A stretch of DNA of 64,000 bases, taken from an uncultured Pseudomonadota bacterium (GTDB lineage Bacteria > Pseudomonadota > Gammaproteobacteria > CAJXQU01). Under the pieces are notes generated by a model. It saw only the letters and a list, made by a program, of their open reading frames with translations, was not told where the DNA came from and ran no database searches. This document shows, piece by piece, positions 26,916-36,815 of the stretch (position 1 is the stretch's first letter; each line of letters begins with the position of its first letter). Location: assembly GCA_913058255.1 (NCBI GenBank), contig CAJXQU010000001.1, forward strand, positions 434,001-498,000. Reading direction: 5' to 3'. Position numbers and translations under genes: made by a program.

Positions 26916-28516
26916 GAGAACATTTTGAGAGTAGTTCTCAAGTTTTAACGGCATGGAAAGCATTAAAACTTTTTAGTTTCTACCGAGTTGTTCTTGCTGG
27001 ATTCCTGTGGGTACTTATTTTATCAGAAAACTTGCCCGATCCTTTTGGAAAATATAATCCAGACTTCTTCTCGATAGGGGTCATTTGTTATCTAGTTATC
27101 TCGATTGTTTTATTGTTTCTAGTTAAATATCAGCGCCCTGTATTTGGACGACAGGTCTATATCCAAATTCTTGCCGACTTCATTATTTTTGGCATGTTGA
27201 TGTACGCCAGTGGTGGTGTTGGTAGTGGTATTGGCTTACTTCTGGTGATGAGTGTTGCTGCAGGCAGCTTATTGTTAGTTGGGCGAATAGCCTACTTGTT
27301 TGCCGCCATCGGTGCATTAGTTCTTTTGTTAGTGGAGCTGATGATCCTGAATAGTGCTGAAGGTCACGTGACGAATTTTACCCAAGCCGGATTATTAGGA
27401 GGTGTTCTGTTTGCAACGGCTTCTTTGTCGCATGTATTAGCAGGACGGATCAGAGAGAGTGAAGCGCTAGCAGCAAAGCGTGGGCAAGATTTAGAAAGCC
27501 TTTCACGAATGAACGCAAGAATCGTTCAGCGCATGCGCTCGGGGTTATTGGTGTTGGACAGCAAAGGTACTGTGTATCTCGCCAATGTTGCAGCCACCAG
27601 TTTTTTAGGCATAGCGGGGAAAATTGAAGGGATTTCTTTAGTAAAAATTGCCCCCGAACTACATAAGCTCTTGAAGCTGTGGCTACAAGGGCAAAAAACG
27701 ACGAGCTTGTTAAGCTCTCGAACGGGTTTAACCGACGTTCAAGTGTCTTTTACTTTTTTAGGAGTAGGTAAAGCATCCGATATTTTAGTCTTTATGGAAG
27801 ACGCAGCGACGATGCGGCAAAAAGCTCAGCACTTAAAGTTAGCATCATTGGGGCAATTGACAGCTAGTATTGCTCATGAAATTCGTAATCCACTAGGGGC
27901 GATCAGTCATGCGGGCCAATTGCTTTCAGAATCACCGCAATTAGAAGGAGCGGATCTACGTCTATTACAGATTATTAATGACCATTCTTCACGGGTGAAC
28001 AAGATCATTGAGAATATCTTGAAGCTAGGTCGTAGAGATGACTCCATACCTGAAAGCTTCTTGATTCGTCCATGGTTGGAGACATTTATTACAGAGTTCA
28101 GAATTCAGCATAGTATCTCGTCAGGGGAGGTTATTTTTTCTATAGAGCCCGAGAATGTTCGAGTGACGATGGATCAAAGTCAATTACACCAAATAGTGAC
28201 TAACTTATGTGAAAATGCGCTGCGTTATAGCTCGGGGCTACCCAAGATTGAAATACGTTGTGCGGTGAATGATGAATCCGAACGTCCTTACCTTGAAGTT
28301 ATCGATTCTGGCTCAGGGATTCCTGACGATCAGGTGGACCAAATTTTTGAACCTTTTTTTACCGATCATAGTGCAGGAACAGGTCTTGGCCTTTATATTG
28401 CTAGTGAATTATGTGAAGCAAACCAGGCACTTTTAGCCTTACATAAAAACACGCAAAAGGGATGTTGCTTTCGAATTACGTTCGCACATCCTAATAAGCA
28501 AATTCATATTGATTGA
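26912..28516 (+). CDS. pilS: Type IV pilus sensor histidine kinase PilS
   Basis: 534 residues with six hydrophobic helices in the first 180, a PAS-like domain (about 200-300; RMRSGLLVLDSKGTVYLANV), then HisKA (LTASIAHEIRNPLGAISHAG) and HATPase (NLCENALRYS, DSGSGIPDD, GTGLGLYIASELCE). PilS senses pilin levels in the membrane and phosphorylates PilR. The start overlaps the preceding gene by 4 nt and pilR follows after 6 nt. Confidence 0.93.
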   Translation: MREHFESSSQVLTAWKALKLFSFYRVVLAGFLWVLILSENLPDPFGKYNPDFFSIGVICYLVISIVLLFLVKYQRPVFGRQVYIQILADFIIFGMLMYASGGVGSGIGLLLVMSVAAGSLLLVGRIAYLFAAIGALVLLLVELMILNSAEGHVTNFTQAGLLGGVLFATASLSHVLAGRIRESEALAAKRGQDLESLSRMNARIVQRMRSGLLVLDSKGTVYLANVAATSFLGIAGKIEGISLVKIAPELHKLLKLWLQGQKTTSLLSSRTGLTDVQVSFTFLGVGKASDILVFMEDAATMRQKAQHLKLASLGQLTASIAHEIRNPLGAISHAGQLLSESPQLEGADLRLLQIINDHSSRVNKIIENILKLGRRDDSIPESFLIRPWLETFITEFRIQHSISSGEVIFSIEPENVRVTMDQSQLHQIVTNLCENALRYSSGLPKIEIRCAVNDESERPYLEVIDSGSGIPDDQVDQIFEPFFTDHSAGTGLGLYIASELCEANQALLALHKNTQKGCCFRITFAHPNKQIHID

Positions 28517-28522
28517 TAAAGC

Positions 28523-29839
28523 ATGACCTCAAAAACACTTATCGTTGACGACGAGCCAGATATTCGTGAGCTACTCACCATTACGTTACAACGTATGGAT
28601 ATTCCGAGCAAAGCCGTAGCTGATCTAAGTGAGGCGCGAGCCTTATTAGAGCAGGAAGATTTTGATCTGTGTTTGACCGATATGCGACTACCTGATGGAA
28701 ATGGCCTAGAACTTGTCGAACATATTCAGCAATGTTATCCAGATTTACCCGTCGCCGTAATTACGGCACATGGCAGTATGGAAACTGCGATCGATGCACT
28801 GAAAACTGGCGCTTTTGATTTTGTGACCAAACCGGTCGATCTAGAAAGTCTGAGGAATCTCGTTGCCAACGCCCTTAAATTAGCGGCGAAGCGATCACAA
28901 ACAGGTCACGCTATTATTGGCGAATCTGATCTGATCATTAAGTTACGTAAAACGATTAAAAAGCTCGCTCGTAGCCAAGCACCTATTTATATAAGTGGAG
29001 AGTCTGGAACGGGTAAAGAGCTGGTTGCGAGAATGATCCATGAACAAGGGGCACGTTCCGATCATTCTTTTGTTCCGGTGAACTGCGGCGCGATCCCCGC
29101 GGAACTAATGGAAAGTGAATTCTTTGGACATAAAAAAGGCAGTTTCACCGGAGCGAATACCGACAAACAAGGATTGTTCCAAGTGGCCAATGGTGGAACA
29201 CTGTTCTTAGATGAGGTCGCAGAACTACCATTAGTGATGCAGGTCAAGTTATTACGCGCTATTCAAGAGAAGGCCGTTCGTCCCGTGGGTGGTCATAAAG
29301 AAGAATCAGTCGATATTAGAGTGCTCAGCGCAACGCATAAAGATTTGGCGAAAATGGTTGCGGATGGCGAATTTCGTCAAGATTTGTTCTATCGAATAAA
29401 TGTCATCGAACTAAAAGTTCCTCCTTTAAATGAACGAGGCGATGACGTCTTACTCTTAGCTGAACATATTCTTTCTGATCTCTCTGTCACGATAGGAGAA
29501 ACATTAAGTCTATCTATGACAGCGAAGCAGGCTCTTAAAAAATACGCCTTCCCAGGTAATGTCCGCGAGCTAGAAAATATTCTAGAGCGCGCCATGACGC
29601 TTTGCGATGGAGAGGTTATTGAAGCAGATGATCTGCACCTTCCAGAGGATACGGGCTCAGCTGTTCCAACAGGTTTAGAAGGGAGCATGTACCTAGAGCC
29701 TTATCTAGATTCCATCGAACGCGAAAGAATCGTTGCTGCATTAGAACAAACCCGCTGGAACAAAACGGCTGCGGCGAAAGTATTGGGGATTAGTTTTCGA
29801 GCATTACGCTATCGTTTAGAGAAGCTAGGGCTAGATTAA
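28523..29839 (+). CDS. pilR: Sigma-54 activator PilR
   Basis: 438 residues: receiver (VDDEPDIREL, Asp in CLTDMRLPDGNG, TKPV), AAA+ sigma-54 domain (GESGTGKELVARMIH, GTLFLDEVAELPL, FPGNVRELENILERAM) and a Fis-type HTH (TRWNKTAAAKVLGISFRALR). The sigma-54 contact loop reads GSFTGAN, a small variant of GAFTGA. It should activate the -24/-12 promoter of pilA that lies 180 nt downstream. Confidence 0.95.
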   Translation: MTSKTLIVDDEPDIRELLTITLQRMDIPSKAVADLSEARALLEQEDFDLCLTDMRLPDGNGLELVEHIQQCYPDLPVAVITAHGSMETAIDALKTGAFDFVTKPVDLESLRNLVANALKLAAKRSQTGHAIIGESDLIIKLRKTIKKLARSQAPIYISGESGTGKELVARMIHEQGARSDHSFVPVNCGAIPAELMESEFFGHKKGSFTGANTDKQGLFQVANGGTLFLDEVAELPLVMQVKLLRAIQEKAVRPVGGHKEESVDIRVLSATHKDLAKMVADGEFRQDLFYRINVIELKVPPLNERGDDVLLLAEHILSDLSVTIGETLSLSMTAKQALKKYAFPGNVRELENILERAMTLCDGEVIEADDLHLPEDTGSAVPTGLEGSMYLEPYLDSIERERIVAALEQTRWNKTAAAKVLGISFRALRYRLEKLGLD

Positions 29840-29841
29840 TC

Positions 29842-29880
29842 GTCACATTTAAAAGTAAAAGTGACAATCTACGTCACATT
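29842..29880. promoter_or_regulatory. Possible PilR binding sites upstream of pilA
   Basis: GTCACA (29842-29847), GTGACA (29861-29866) and GTCACATT (29873-29880). TGAC-N7-GTCA is an inverted repeat lying about 150 nt before the -24/-12 box, a suitable distance for a sigma-54 activator site. The rest of 29881-30232 is the AT-rich promoter and leader region of pilA. Confidence 0.45.
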
Positions 29881-30015
29881 CTGCCGAAATAAAGAAGAAT
29901 ATCTTGTCAAAATATTCAATTAAGTTTTTCGACGCTAGAAATCTAAAAATCTAAAAACATAAATAAACAAATAAAATCAATGTTCTATATTGTTTTTAGG
30001 GTGTTTTTATAAAAC

Positions 30016-30031
30016 TGGCACACAACCTGCA
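30016..30031 (+). promoter_or_regulatory. pilA: Sigma-54 promoter of pilA
   Basis: TGGCACACAACCTGCA matches the -24 GG / -12 GC consensus with correct spacing. It is preceded by AT-rich DNA and followed by a leader of about 190 nt before the pilA ATG. Confidence 0.85.
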
Positions 30032-30232
30032 AATACTTCGATAACTCACAATGATGAGTTGTGGTAAAGACGTATTAAGTTGTTTTTAGCGACCAAGCTA
30101 AAGGTTACGAGACAACAAGCCAGAGTATGAGTTTGTACTCAAGCAATACGCGCCTCGACCATTTTTACTTAACTGGACGTGTCGTCAAGAAAGACCACAC
30201 CGACAAACAAATGATATCTGGAGATACTTATC

Positions 30233-30658
30233 ATGAAAAAGGTACAACAAGGTTTTACACTAATCGAATTAATGATCGTAGTTGCAATCATTGGTATTCT
30301 TGCTGCAGTTGCGATTCCTGCTTATCAAGATTACACAAAACGTGCACATGTTACTGAAGGAATGGGACTTGCAGGAGCTGCTAAAGTAGGTGTTGCTGAA
30401 TACTACTCTAGTGAAGGGATTCTTCCGGGTTCAAATTCGATTGCAGGCCTTACTTCTGCATCCAATATTACTGGTAATGCGGTAACTAGTGTTGGTGTTG
30501 GTGCAAGTGGCGTGATTACAGTTACGTATAACACTAAAGTAGATACTGGTAAAATTATGAAACTTACTCCAGATGCTTCTAGTGGTGGTTCTATTGAATG
30601 GGATTGTGCAACAGGAAGTACTGTTGCTGCTAAGTACCGACCTAGTCGATGTCGTTAA
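30233..30658 (+). CDS. pilA: Type IV major pilin PilA
   Basis: A 141-residue prepilin. MKKVQQG is the short leader cut by PilD before Phe1. The mature N-terminus [20 protein letters not shown] has the conserved Glu5 and the hydrophobic assembly helix. Two C-terminal cysteines (WDCATGS and PSRCR) would close the D-region disulfide loop. The rest of the globular domain is short and rich in Gly, Ser, Thr and Ala, a type often glycosylated. Sigma-54 controlled, with its own terminator. Confidence 0.95.
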   Translation: MKKVQQGFTLIELMIVVAIIGILAAVAIPAYQDYTKRAHVTEGMGLAGAAKVGVAEYYSSEGILPGSNSIAGLTSASNITGNAVTSVGVGASGVITVTYNTKVDTGKIMKLTPDASSGGSIEWDCATGSTVAAKYRPSRCR

Positions 30659-30690
30659 GCCTTTAGTTTAATTATTTTTAGGTTTAAAAA

Positions 30691-30716
30691 AAGCCCCTCA
30701 AGAGAGGGGCTTTTTT
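30691..30716 (+). terminator. Rho-independent terminator after pilA
   Basis: AGCCCCTC, loop AAGA, GAGGGGCT and six T. Ends the pilA transcript before the glycosyltransferase genes. Confidence 0.93.
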
Positions 30717-30828
30717 GATCTATGCCGTAATAAAATTAAATATATCTTTAGTTTGAAAGGTTTAAGTTTTTATATTAACTCAAATTTTGAATATAGTTTA
30801 TGAATTCATATAAATGTTAGGGGGAGGC

Positions 30829-32727
30829 ATGGTGCTTACCAAAAGCTGGAAGCTAATAGTGTTAGTCATGTCAGCTTTTATTATTTATCTGCCAGGATTG
30901 CCTGGAGGGTTTCTTTTCGATGACTTCTGGAATATTCTGGATAACCCTCTAATTACATCAAAAGGATTTAGTCTTGAGGGAGCTTGGGGGGCATTTAAGT
31001 CTGGCGAGTCAGGACCTTTAGGACGTCCTTTAGCGATGCTAAGCTTTTACCTCAACTACCAAATCTCAGGCGTATCTCCTTTGGGGTTTAAATTAGTCAA
31101 TATTACTATCCATGCATTGAATAGTGTATTGGTTTTTTTGATCGTTCAGCGTTTTTATATGGGGTTAAGCGGGCCTTATAAATCAGGCATAAGTGATAAG
31201 TTTCAATGGCTAGCTTTTTTTGTAGCTCTTCTTTGGGCTGTTCATCCGATCAATCTCACAACGACTCTTTATGCCGTTCAGCGAATGAATGGGCTTTCAG
31301 CTTTGTTCATTTTGATGGGCATTTTATTTTATCTGAAGTTAAGGCAGTCAGAATCTCTTAGTAATACCCGCTTTATTTTTGGACTGTTAGGCGTGGCTCT
31401 ATGCGGTTTACTCGCTGTATTGTCTAAAGAAAATGGGGTGTTATTATTTTTGTACCTTTTTGTTATTGAGTGCATGATTTTTAATTGGCGAACAAGCTCA
31501 ATAGTCAGGAAGCGTTTATTGGTCAGCTGTTATGTCCTTGTATTACTACTGCCGATCATGGTGGTTTTACTATTTTTTAGTGACCGTCTCTTTGATGGAT
31601 ATGAGGTAAGGCCGTATAGCCCTGTTGAGCGTCTTTTAACCCAGGCGAGAGTTATTTGGTTTTATATTTACCAGATCTTTTTACCTCAGGCCGGATCTTT
31701 TGGGCTTCATCATGATGATTTTCGGATCTCGCATGGTTTATTTACCCCCATAAGTACTTTTCTATCAATAGCAGGGCTTGTGATTTTGTTTTTTGGAACA
31801 GTTTGTTTAAGAAAAATAAGCCCCCTATTTTCGTTTGGCATTATCTGGTTCTTTTGTGGACATGCCATGGAGTCGACTGTATTGGCTTTGGATATGGTGT
31901 ATGAGCACAGAAATTATCTGCCAGCAATAGGGCTTGTTATGATCATAGCAGGCGTCATTGAAAAACTTTTTGATAAAGGCTATGTCCTTAGCTCAAAATT
32001 TGTGTGTATAGCGCTGGTAATGTTATTTGCTCTAATAACGGCACAGAGAGCTTATGATTGGCGAGACCCCATAATTTTGGCTGAACGAACAGCTCAGCAA
32101 CACCCTAACTCAGTGAAGTCACAGTATGCTGTTGGGTATAATTACATGAAGTTATTTCAGTTAACAGGTGAACAGCAGTACGTAGATAAGAGTGTTGAAG
32201 CTTTAAAGAAAACTATGGCAGTGAGTAAATCGGAGAGCTTACCTTTTCTTGCAATGGTTTATACGTCGGTATTAAATAACATTGAGGTAGATGATAGCTT
32301 ATTACAGGAGGTATACTTGCGCTTGAAGACTTACCCTGTAGGGCAACCAGAACTAAATACAATTACAGAGATGGCAAAGTGTCATCTGAAAGAAAAATGT
32401 CCCTTATCAGAAGATGTTCTTCTTAACATATTCGGTTCTTTATTTGCTAATAAATACCTTACGGATAAAAGGAAAGATTCGATGCTTGAGAGTTATGGCG
32501 TTTACCTCTACTCGATACCAAAAAAGCAAATTGAAGCCGTCAATGTGTTGAGAGGTGTTGCTAGTCGTAATCCAGACATTTTACAATACCGTATAAACTT
32601 GGTTGAAGTTTTGATGGATTCAGCTGAAGTTTTAATGGCTTCAGGTCAGGTGTCAGAAGCAAATTTATTGATGAGAGAGTTGAAAGAAAAATTTGGTATT
32701 GGGGGCTCGAAAAACCTTAAACAATAA
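30829..32727 (+). CDS. GT-C-type membrane glycosyltransferase with TPR-like tail
   Basis: About 632 residues from the ATG at 30829 (AGGGGG upstream); an ATG at 30814 lies inside that ribosome site. Ten or so membrane helices occupy residues 5-415. The first periplasmic loop has the acidic pair in GGFLFDDFWNILDNPLI and GPLGRPLAMLSFYLN, as in TMTC/PMT-type lipid-linked sugar transferases. The C-terminal 200 residues are soluble and TPR-like (QHPNSVKSQYAVGYNYMKLF). Placed directly after pilA, it may glycosylate pilin from a polyprenyl-phosphate sugar; this is inferred from position and fold. Confidence 0.7.
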   Translation: MVLTKSWKLIVLVMSAFIIYLPGLPGGFLFDDFWNILDNPLITSKGFSLEGAWGAFKSGESGPLGRPLAMLSFYLNYQISGVSPLGFKLVNITIHALNSVLVFLIVQRFYMGLSGPYKSGISDKFQWLAFFVALLWAVHPINLTTTLYAVQRMNGLSALFILMGILFYLKLRQSESLSNTRFIFGLLGVALCGLLAVLSKENGVLLFLYLFVIECMIFNWRTSSIVRKRLLVSCYVLVLLLPIMVVLLFFSDRLFDGYEVRPYSPVERLLTQARVIWFYIYQIFLPQAGSFGLHHDDFRISHGLFTPISTFLSIAGLVILFFGTVCLRKISPLFSFGIIWFFCGHAMESTVLALDMVYEHRNYLPAIGLVMIIAGVIEKLFDKGYVLSSKFVCIALVMLFALITAQRAYDWRDPIILAERTAQQHPNSVKSQYAVGYNYMKLFQLTGEQQYVDKSVEALKKTMAVSKSESLPFLAMVYTSVLNNIEVDDSLLQEVYLRLKTYPVGQPELNTITEMAKCHLKEKCPLSEDVLLNIFGSLFANKYLTDKRKDSMLESYGVYLYSIPKKQIEAVNVLRGVASRNPDILQYRINLVEVLMDSAEVLMASGQVSEANLLMRELKEKFGIGGSKNLKQ

Positions 32728-32761
32728 TGCACATTTGGGATAGGGAAGTAATTAAGAGACA

Positions 32762-33649
32762 ATGAATCATAATGAACAGTTAAGTATCATCATGCCAGCA
32801 AAGAATGAAGCTGAGGGTCTAGCATTATTTTTGCCTAAACTAACAAGCTTATATCCTAATGCTGAAATAATCGTTGTTAATGACGGCTCAACAGATAAGA
32901 CTGAATCGGTCTGTATCGAAAATGGCGTTAAAGTAGTGTGCCATACATACTCATTGGGAAATGGCGCAGCAATTAAATCAGGAGCGCGTGAAGCCTCGGG
33001 TGATATTTTGGTCTTTATGGATGCGGATGGTCAGCATAAGGTTGAGGATATTGCCGCCCTGTTGGAAAAAATGGAAGAGGGTCATGATATGGTCGTCGGA
33101 GCTAGGAGTTCTGTTACTCAGGCTTCAGTTGCACGCCGTTTTGCAAACTTTTTTTATAACCGTTTAGCTTCGATTATGACGGGGCATAAGATTGAAGATC
33201 TTACATCAGGTTTCCGTGCTGCAAGAGCTCGTCACTTTCGTAAATTTTTATATTTACTACCGAATGGTTTTTCATATCCAACTACGAGCACAATGGCATT
33301 CTTTAGATCTGGGTTAACCGTCGCCTATGTTCCTATTGAAGCGGGGAAAAGAGCAGGTAAAAGCCATATTAAAATCTTTAGGGATGGTTTTCGTTTCTTC
33401 GTGATTATATTAAAGGTTGGCGCCTTGTTTTCTCCCATGCGTTTCTTCTTACCTATTAGTGCATCTATATTTTTGACTGGGCTTTTTTACTATAGCTACA
33501 CTTTCTTCACGATGGGTCGTTTTACCAACATGAGTGCAGTACTCTTTATATCAGCACTGTTAGTATTTTTAATGGGTATTTTGTCAGAGCAAATCTCTTC
33601 TCTTCATTATAAGGATATTGAAGGCTCTCAGCGAAGGGCCAAAAGATAA
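32762..33649 (+). CDS. Polyprenyl-phosphate glycosyltransferase, GT2 family
   Basis: 295 residues. The GT-A domain (LSIIMPAKNEAEGLALFLPK, IIVVNDGSTDKT, GNGAAIKSGAREASGD, FMDADGQHK with the DxD motif) resembles dolichol-phosphate mannose synthases. Two C-terminal membrane helices (about 220-245 and 255-280) follow. It could make the lipid-linked sugar used by the GT-C enzyme encoded 34 nt upstream; both are on the same strand. Confidence 0.85.
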   Translation: MNHNEQLSIIMPAKNEAEGLALFLPKLTSLYPNAEIIVVNDGSTDKTESVCIENGVKVVCHTYSLGNGAAIKSGAREASGDILVFMDADGQHKVEDIAALLEKMEEGHDMVVGARSSVTQASVARRFANFFYNRLASIMTGHKIEDLTSGFRAARARHFRKFLYLLPNGFSYPTTSTMAFFRSGLTVAYVPIEAGKRAGKSHIKIFRDGFRFFVIILKVGALFSPMRFFLPISASIFLTGLFYYSYTFFTMGRFTNMSAVLFISALLVFLMGILSEQISSLHYKDIEGSQRRAKR

Positions 33650-33772
33650 GAGTAAATTTATAAACTTGTCTCTGAGTGAATAACGTTCTCTTATATGCAA
33701 GGGGCTTGTAAGGTTGCAGCTATAAACAACGAGTGCAGACTAGAATGGTTATTAAAGAGTGTGAATTTTTTT

Positions 33773-34960
33773 TTATGTATGTTTCTTTGAAAAAACTTCT
33801 GAAGTAAATAAGGTTAAATACTTCCTAAATACTTTATTATTAGCAAGATTTTCTTTGTAATAGAGCGCAGATTTTTTAGCATAAAACTCTCGAATATCTG
33901 CGGAAGAAGCAAGTTTTTTAATCATATTTACTAGAGCATCTGAATTATCGGCAGGTATTGATACATATGGAAGATCTTTATTTTTTTCATAGTTTGGTAA
34001 GCAGCTGGTTTCTTGTGAAATGATAGCTCGGCCGACTCGCATACTTAAGTAGTTTTTAAATGGCCACACTCTTGAGGCCTTAGCAGTTTTTCCGAAGATG
34101 CCGAGGCAGATATCCGCATTGGCAATTAATTCATTGATGACTTTGGGTGATTGCCAGTCTACCAGCCATGTGACGTTTGACTTGCTTTGAGAAAGTATGT
34201 TTTTAACCTTCTCTGAAGTTTGGCCATGACCGATTAGAGTGAAGTGTATTTTGGGGTTTTTAGCTAATTTAATTGCGGCCTCTGCAATAACCTCAACACC
34301 TTGCAAGGGAACAAATGTTCCAATAAAAAACACTTCAATAGTACTATCTTTTTTCTTTGAGTAAGAGGTAGGGAGGTAATTTTTCTCATCAGTCATAAGT
34401 GGAAAAGGAATTATCTTCTCGTTACTAATTCCTAATAGATTAGAAAGGTAGAGTGCTGAACTCTCAGTATCAACAATTATTTTTTTCGTACTATGTAAAG
34501 ATCTTTTTTCAAACCAAAGCAGTAATTTTGCTAAGACATTATTGGCCTTAAGTAATTGTCTATCAAGAACAATAGAGTCATAAAGTGAAATAAAACAGTC
34601 CATGAAGGTAGGAGGTCTTAATGGTTTCGGGACAAAAGAAAGTATGAATAAGGAAATGTGAGCAGGGTAAGGAGCATAAACAAGGTCAATTTTGTTTTTA
34701 TTATAAAGATAGAGGCAAGTAAATAAACTAACTATAGACTTGTAAGCTAGATAAGTTAAGATCAAAATTAAATCAAATTTCGATTTTCTACTTTGATTTA
34801 ATAGACCTGACTTTTCTTTTTTTACGTTATTAAATTGGCCGAATATAATTTCAACCTCAGGGGAAAGTTCCATGCTTTCTAAGAGCCATTTAACATTTGG
34901 ATAGCCATCGGAAGTTGAATAAGCTCCCATCAAACCAATCTTTAAAGTGTGCTTAAGCAT
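33773..34960 (-). CDS. GT4-like glycosyltransferase
   Basis: A 395-residue GT-B enzyme. The N-terminal domain has a Rossmann start (LKIGLMGAYSTSDGYPNVKW). The C-terminal donor-binding domain has VFFIGTFVPLQGVEVIAEAA, HFTLIGHGQTSEKV and a late region around ADICLGIFGKTAKASRVWPF. Acceptor and sugar are unknown. It starts within the last 8 nt of the flippase-like gene, in an operon with it and the methyltransferase. Confidence 0.8.
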   Translation of the reverse strand: MLKHTLKIGLMGAYSTSDGYPNVKWLLESMELSPEVEIIFGQFNNVKKEKSGLLNQSRKSKFDLILILTYLAYKSIVSLFTCLYLYNKNKIDLVYAPYPAHISLFILSFVPKPLRPPTFMDCFISLYDSIVLDRQLLKANNVLAKLLLWFEKRSLHSTKKIIVDTESSALYLSNLLGISNEKIIPFPLMTDEKNYLPTSYSKKKDSTIEVFFIGTFVPLQGVEVIAEAAIKLAKNPKIHFTLIGHGQTSEKVKNILSQSKSNVTWLVDWQSPKVINELIANADICLGIFGKTAKASRVWPFKNYLSMRVGRAIISQETSCLPNYEKNKDLPYVSIPADNSDALVNMIKKLASSADIREFYAKKSALYYKENLANNKVFRKYLTLFTSEVFSKKHT

Positions 34961-35864
34961 TCCCCCCCCATACTTTCATCAATGTAAGAGAAAGTAAAAT
35001 ACTCAGAATCTCAGCCAGAAGTATCAAGAGCCTAGGCAATAAAACGATACTAACAGCAACTTCTCCATCAACTCCCTGAGTATTTAAGTAGGCAATTATG
35101 GCTCCTTCCCTAATTCCTAAACCACTGGGTACAAATATAGCGATAAATCCTAAAAAAGTTGCAAGCATTACAATACCAATAAGATTTATTAAGTCAGGAT
35201 TACTAGTGTAAACATAAGCAGAGTAGTAATAGCCTACAGCATAGAGAAGCATTGAGATTAAGTGAAGAGCAAAGATATTGTAGTGCTGGAGTTTGGATAA
35301 ATATTGAATTTTATGTTTGTTAAACAGGCTGAAAAAAAAATTTATGAGCTGAATAAGTATTCGAGGGAAGGCTAGGCTAATCACGAGTATTAGTGTTAAT
35401 ACCGAAGCCCAGTTTTCTAATGAAAAATTTGTTACGTCAGTGAAGGTGGAAGGGCGATACCAGAAAACGATAACGATAATTAGCAAGCAAGACAAAATTG
35501 CTATGCTTTGCTCAAGGTATAATGTGGATAACACTCTTTTCGCATCCCCACCTTTTTTAACAACGGCTAGAAACCGGCCGGCTATATGCCAAACTCCTCC
35601 TGGCAAGTACCGAGATAGTAATGAAATAAAATGGATCACGGCACTTTCTTTTTTCGAAATATTGATATCGTAATAATTAAGCGAAGTGGCCCATGCAAGA
35701 TAAATAATCAATCCATGACTAAAGAAAAAGAGAAAGCTTATGAATGCATTTCCCCAATGAGCATTTTTTTGAGTATTGAATAGCTGATCAAAGGATTGAA
35801 TCTGAGTACTTACAACAAGGATTAAAATAATGACACCGATAAAAAGTGAGATTATGCGTCGCAA
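34953..35864 (-). CDS. Flippase-like membrane protein (LPG synthase TM family)
   Basis: 303 residues with about eight hydrophobic helices and no soluble domain. Features of the UPF0104/lysylphosphatidylglycerol synthase membrane family are visible: LLSRYLPGGVWHIAGRFLAV and FVPSGLGIREGAIIAYL. Such proteins accompany glycan synthesis genes. The gene lies 2 nt after the methyltransferase and overlaps the glycosyltransferase. Confidence 0.75.
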   Translation of the reverse strand: MRRIISLFIGVIILILVVSTQIQSFDQLFNTQKNAHWGNAFISFLFFFSHGLIIYLAWATSLNYYDINISKKESAVIHFISLLSRYLPGGVWHIAGRFLAVVKKGGDAKRVLSTLYLEQSIAILSCLLIIVIVFWYRPSTFTDVTNFSLENWASVLTLILVISLAFPRILIQLINFFFSLFNKHKIQYLSKLQHYNIFALHLISMLLYAVGYYYSAYVYTSNPDLINLIGIVMLATFLGFIAIFVPSGLGIREGAIIAYLNTQGVDGEVAVSIVLLPRLLILLAEILSILLSLTLMKVWGGNA

Positions 35865-35866
35865 TG

Positions 35867-36580
35867 TTATGGCTCGTTTACCAGTCTACTTTTCTTACAG
35901 CGGTGTAAATATTGAAAAGTAAAAAAAGGCCGGAAAGGCCAAAAGTCGAGTAATTTCCCAGGGATGTTTGTCCAAGAGAGACTTTCTATGAGACGAACGT
36001 TACGAGATTCTTTTTCTATATCTAATCCTTCTTTTTCTAAAAGGTTTACTATATTTTTTTTAGTGAAAAATTGTAAATGAGTACTATCGTGTATGCCTCT
36101 GCTATTTTGAGGCCAGCGACCCATTATGTATAAGCTGACGAAGGTAGAGTAGTGCCTTATGTTAGGAAGGCTAGTAATTACATGTCCATTTTGTGAAAGA
36201 TGAGATTTGAGTTGATTTAATATTTTTTCAGGGAAAATCAGGTGCTCAAGGATGTCAGCTAAAATGATTAAGTCAAAATCTTTGTCAAGCAGGTTGTTTG
36301 TTAGATCCTCAAGACTGTTGAGGTTTAGTTGAATTACTTGGTCGCAATATTCTGATGCTTTTATAGCTAACTCAGGATCGGCTTCTAGTCCTGTAACCTT
36401 ACAATTTGGATATCGGCTCTTAATCTCCTTTGCTAAAAGGCCTGCACCACAACCGACATCTAATATTTTGGAGGGCTGTGTATTAATAAGCTTAATGATG
36501 TCCGGTCGAAATCCACTATAGCCTTGAATAAAGTCAGATAGGTCTTTTTGTGGACGTAAATTATTTATAAATTTCATCAT
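35867..36580 (-). CDS. SAM-dependent class I methyltransferase
   Basis: 237 residues. The SAM-binding motif ILDVGCGAGLLAKEI and the acidic loop VTGLEADPE are clear, followed by FDLIILADILEHL and GHVITSLPNIRHYSTF, a form common in polysaccharide clusters. The first gene of a three-gene minus-strand operon. Substrate unknown, probably a glycan or lipid intermediate. Confidence 0.85.
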   Translation of the reverse strand: MMKFINNLRPQKDLSDFIQGYSGFRPDIIKLINTQPSKILDVGCGAGLLAKEIKSRYPNCKVTGLEADPELAIKASEYCDQVIQLNLNSLEDLTNNLLDKDFDLIILADILEHLIFPEKILNQLKSHLSQNGHVITSLPNIRHYSTFVSLYIMGRWPQNSRGIHDSTHLQFFTKKNIVNLLEKEGLDIEKESRNVRLIESLSWTNIPGKLLDFWPFRPFFTFQYLHRCKKSRLVNEP

Positions 36581-36815
36581 AAGTTAGGTTGGCTGTACAT
36601 TTACTTTCTACTTATACTACTATTAACAAACAGGGTAACTTTTAGTTATCTAAATTCTAGATTAACTTTAGATTCAAATCATGGTTTCAGTAGAGATAAT
36701 AGACTAAATCAATACTCAGGGAATAGTTCCGAATCTATTTATAAGCTTTTCAATTAGTGAATAATAGGAAAGCTTAAGCAAACTTTATTCCAGCCAGACG
36801 TTGAAAAATAGAAGG

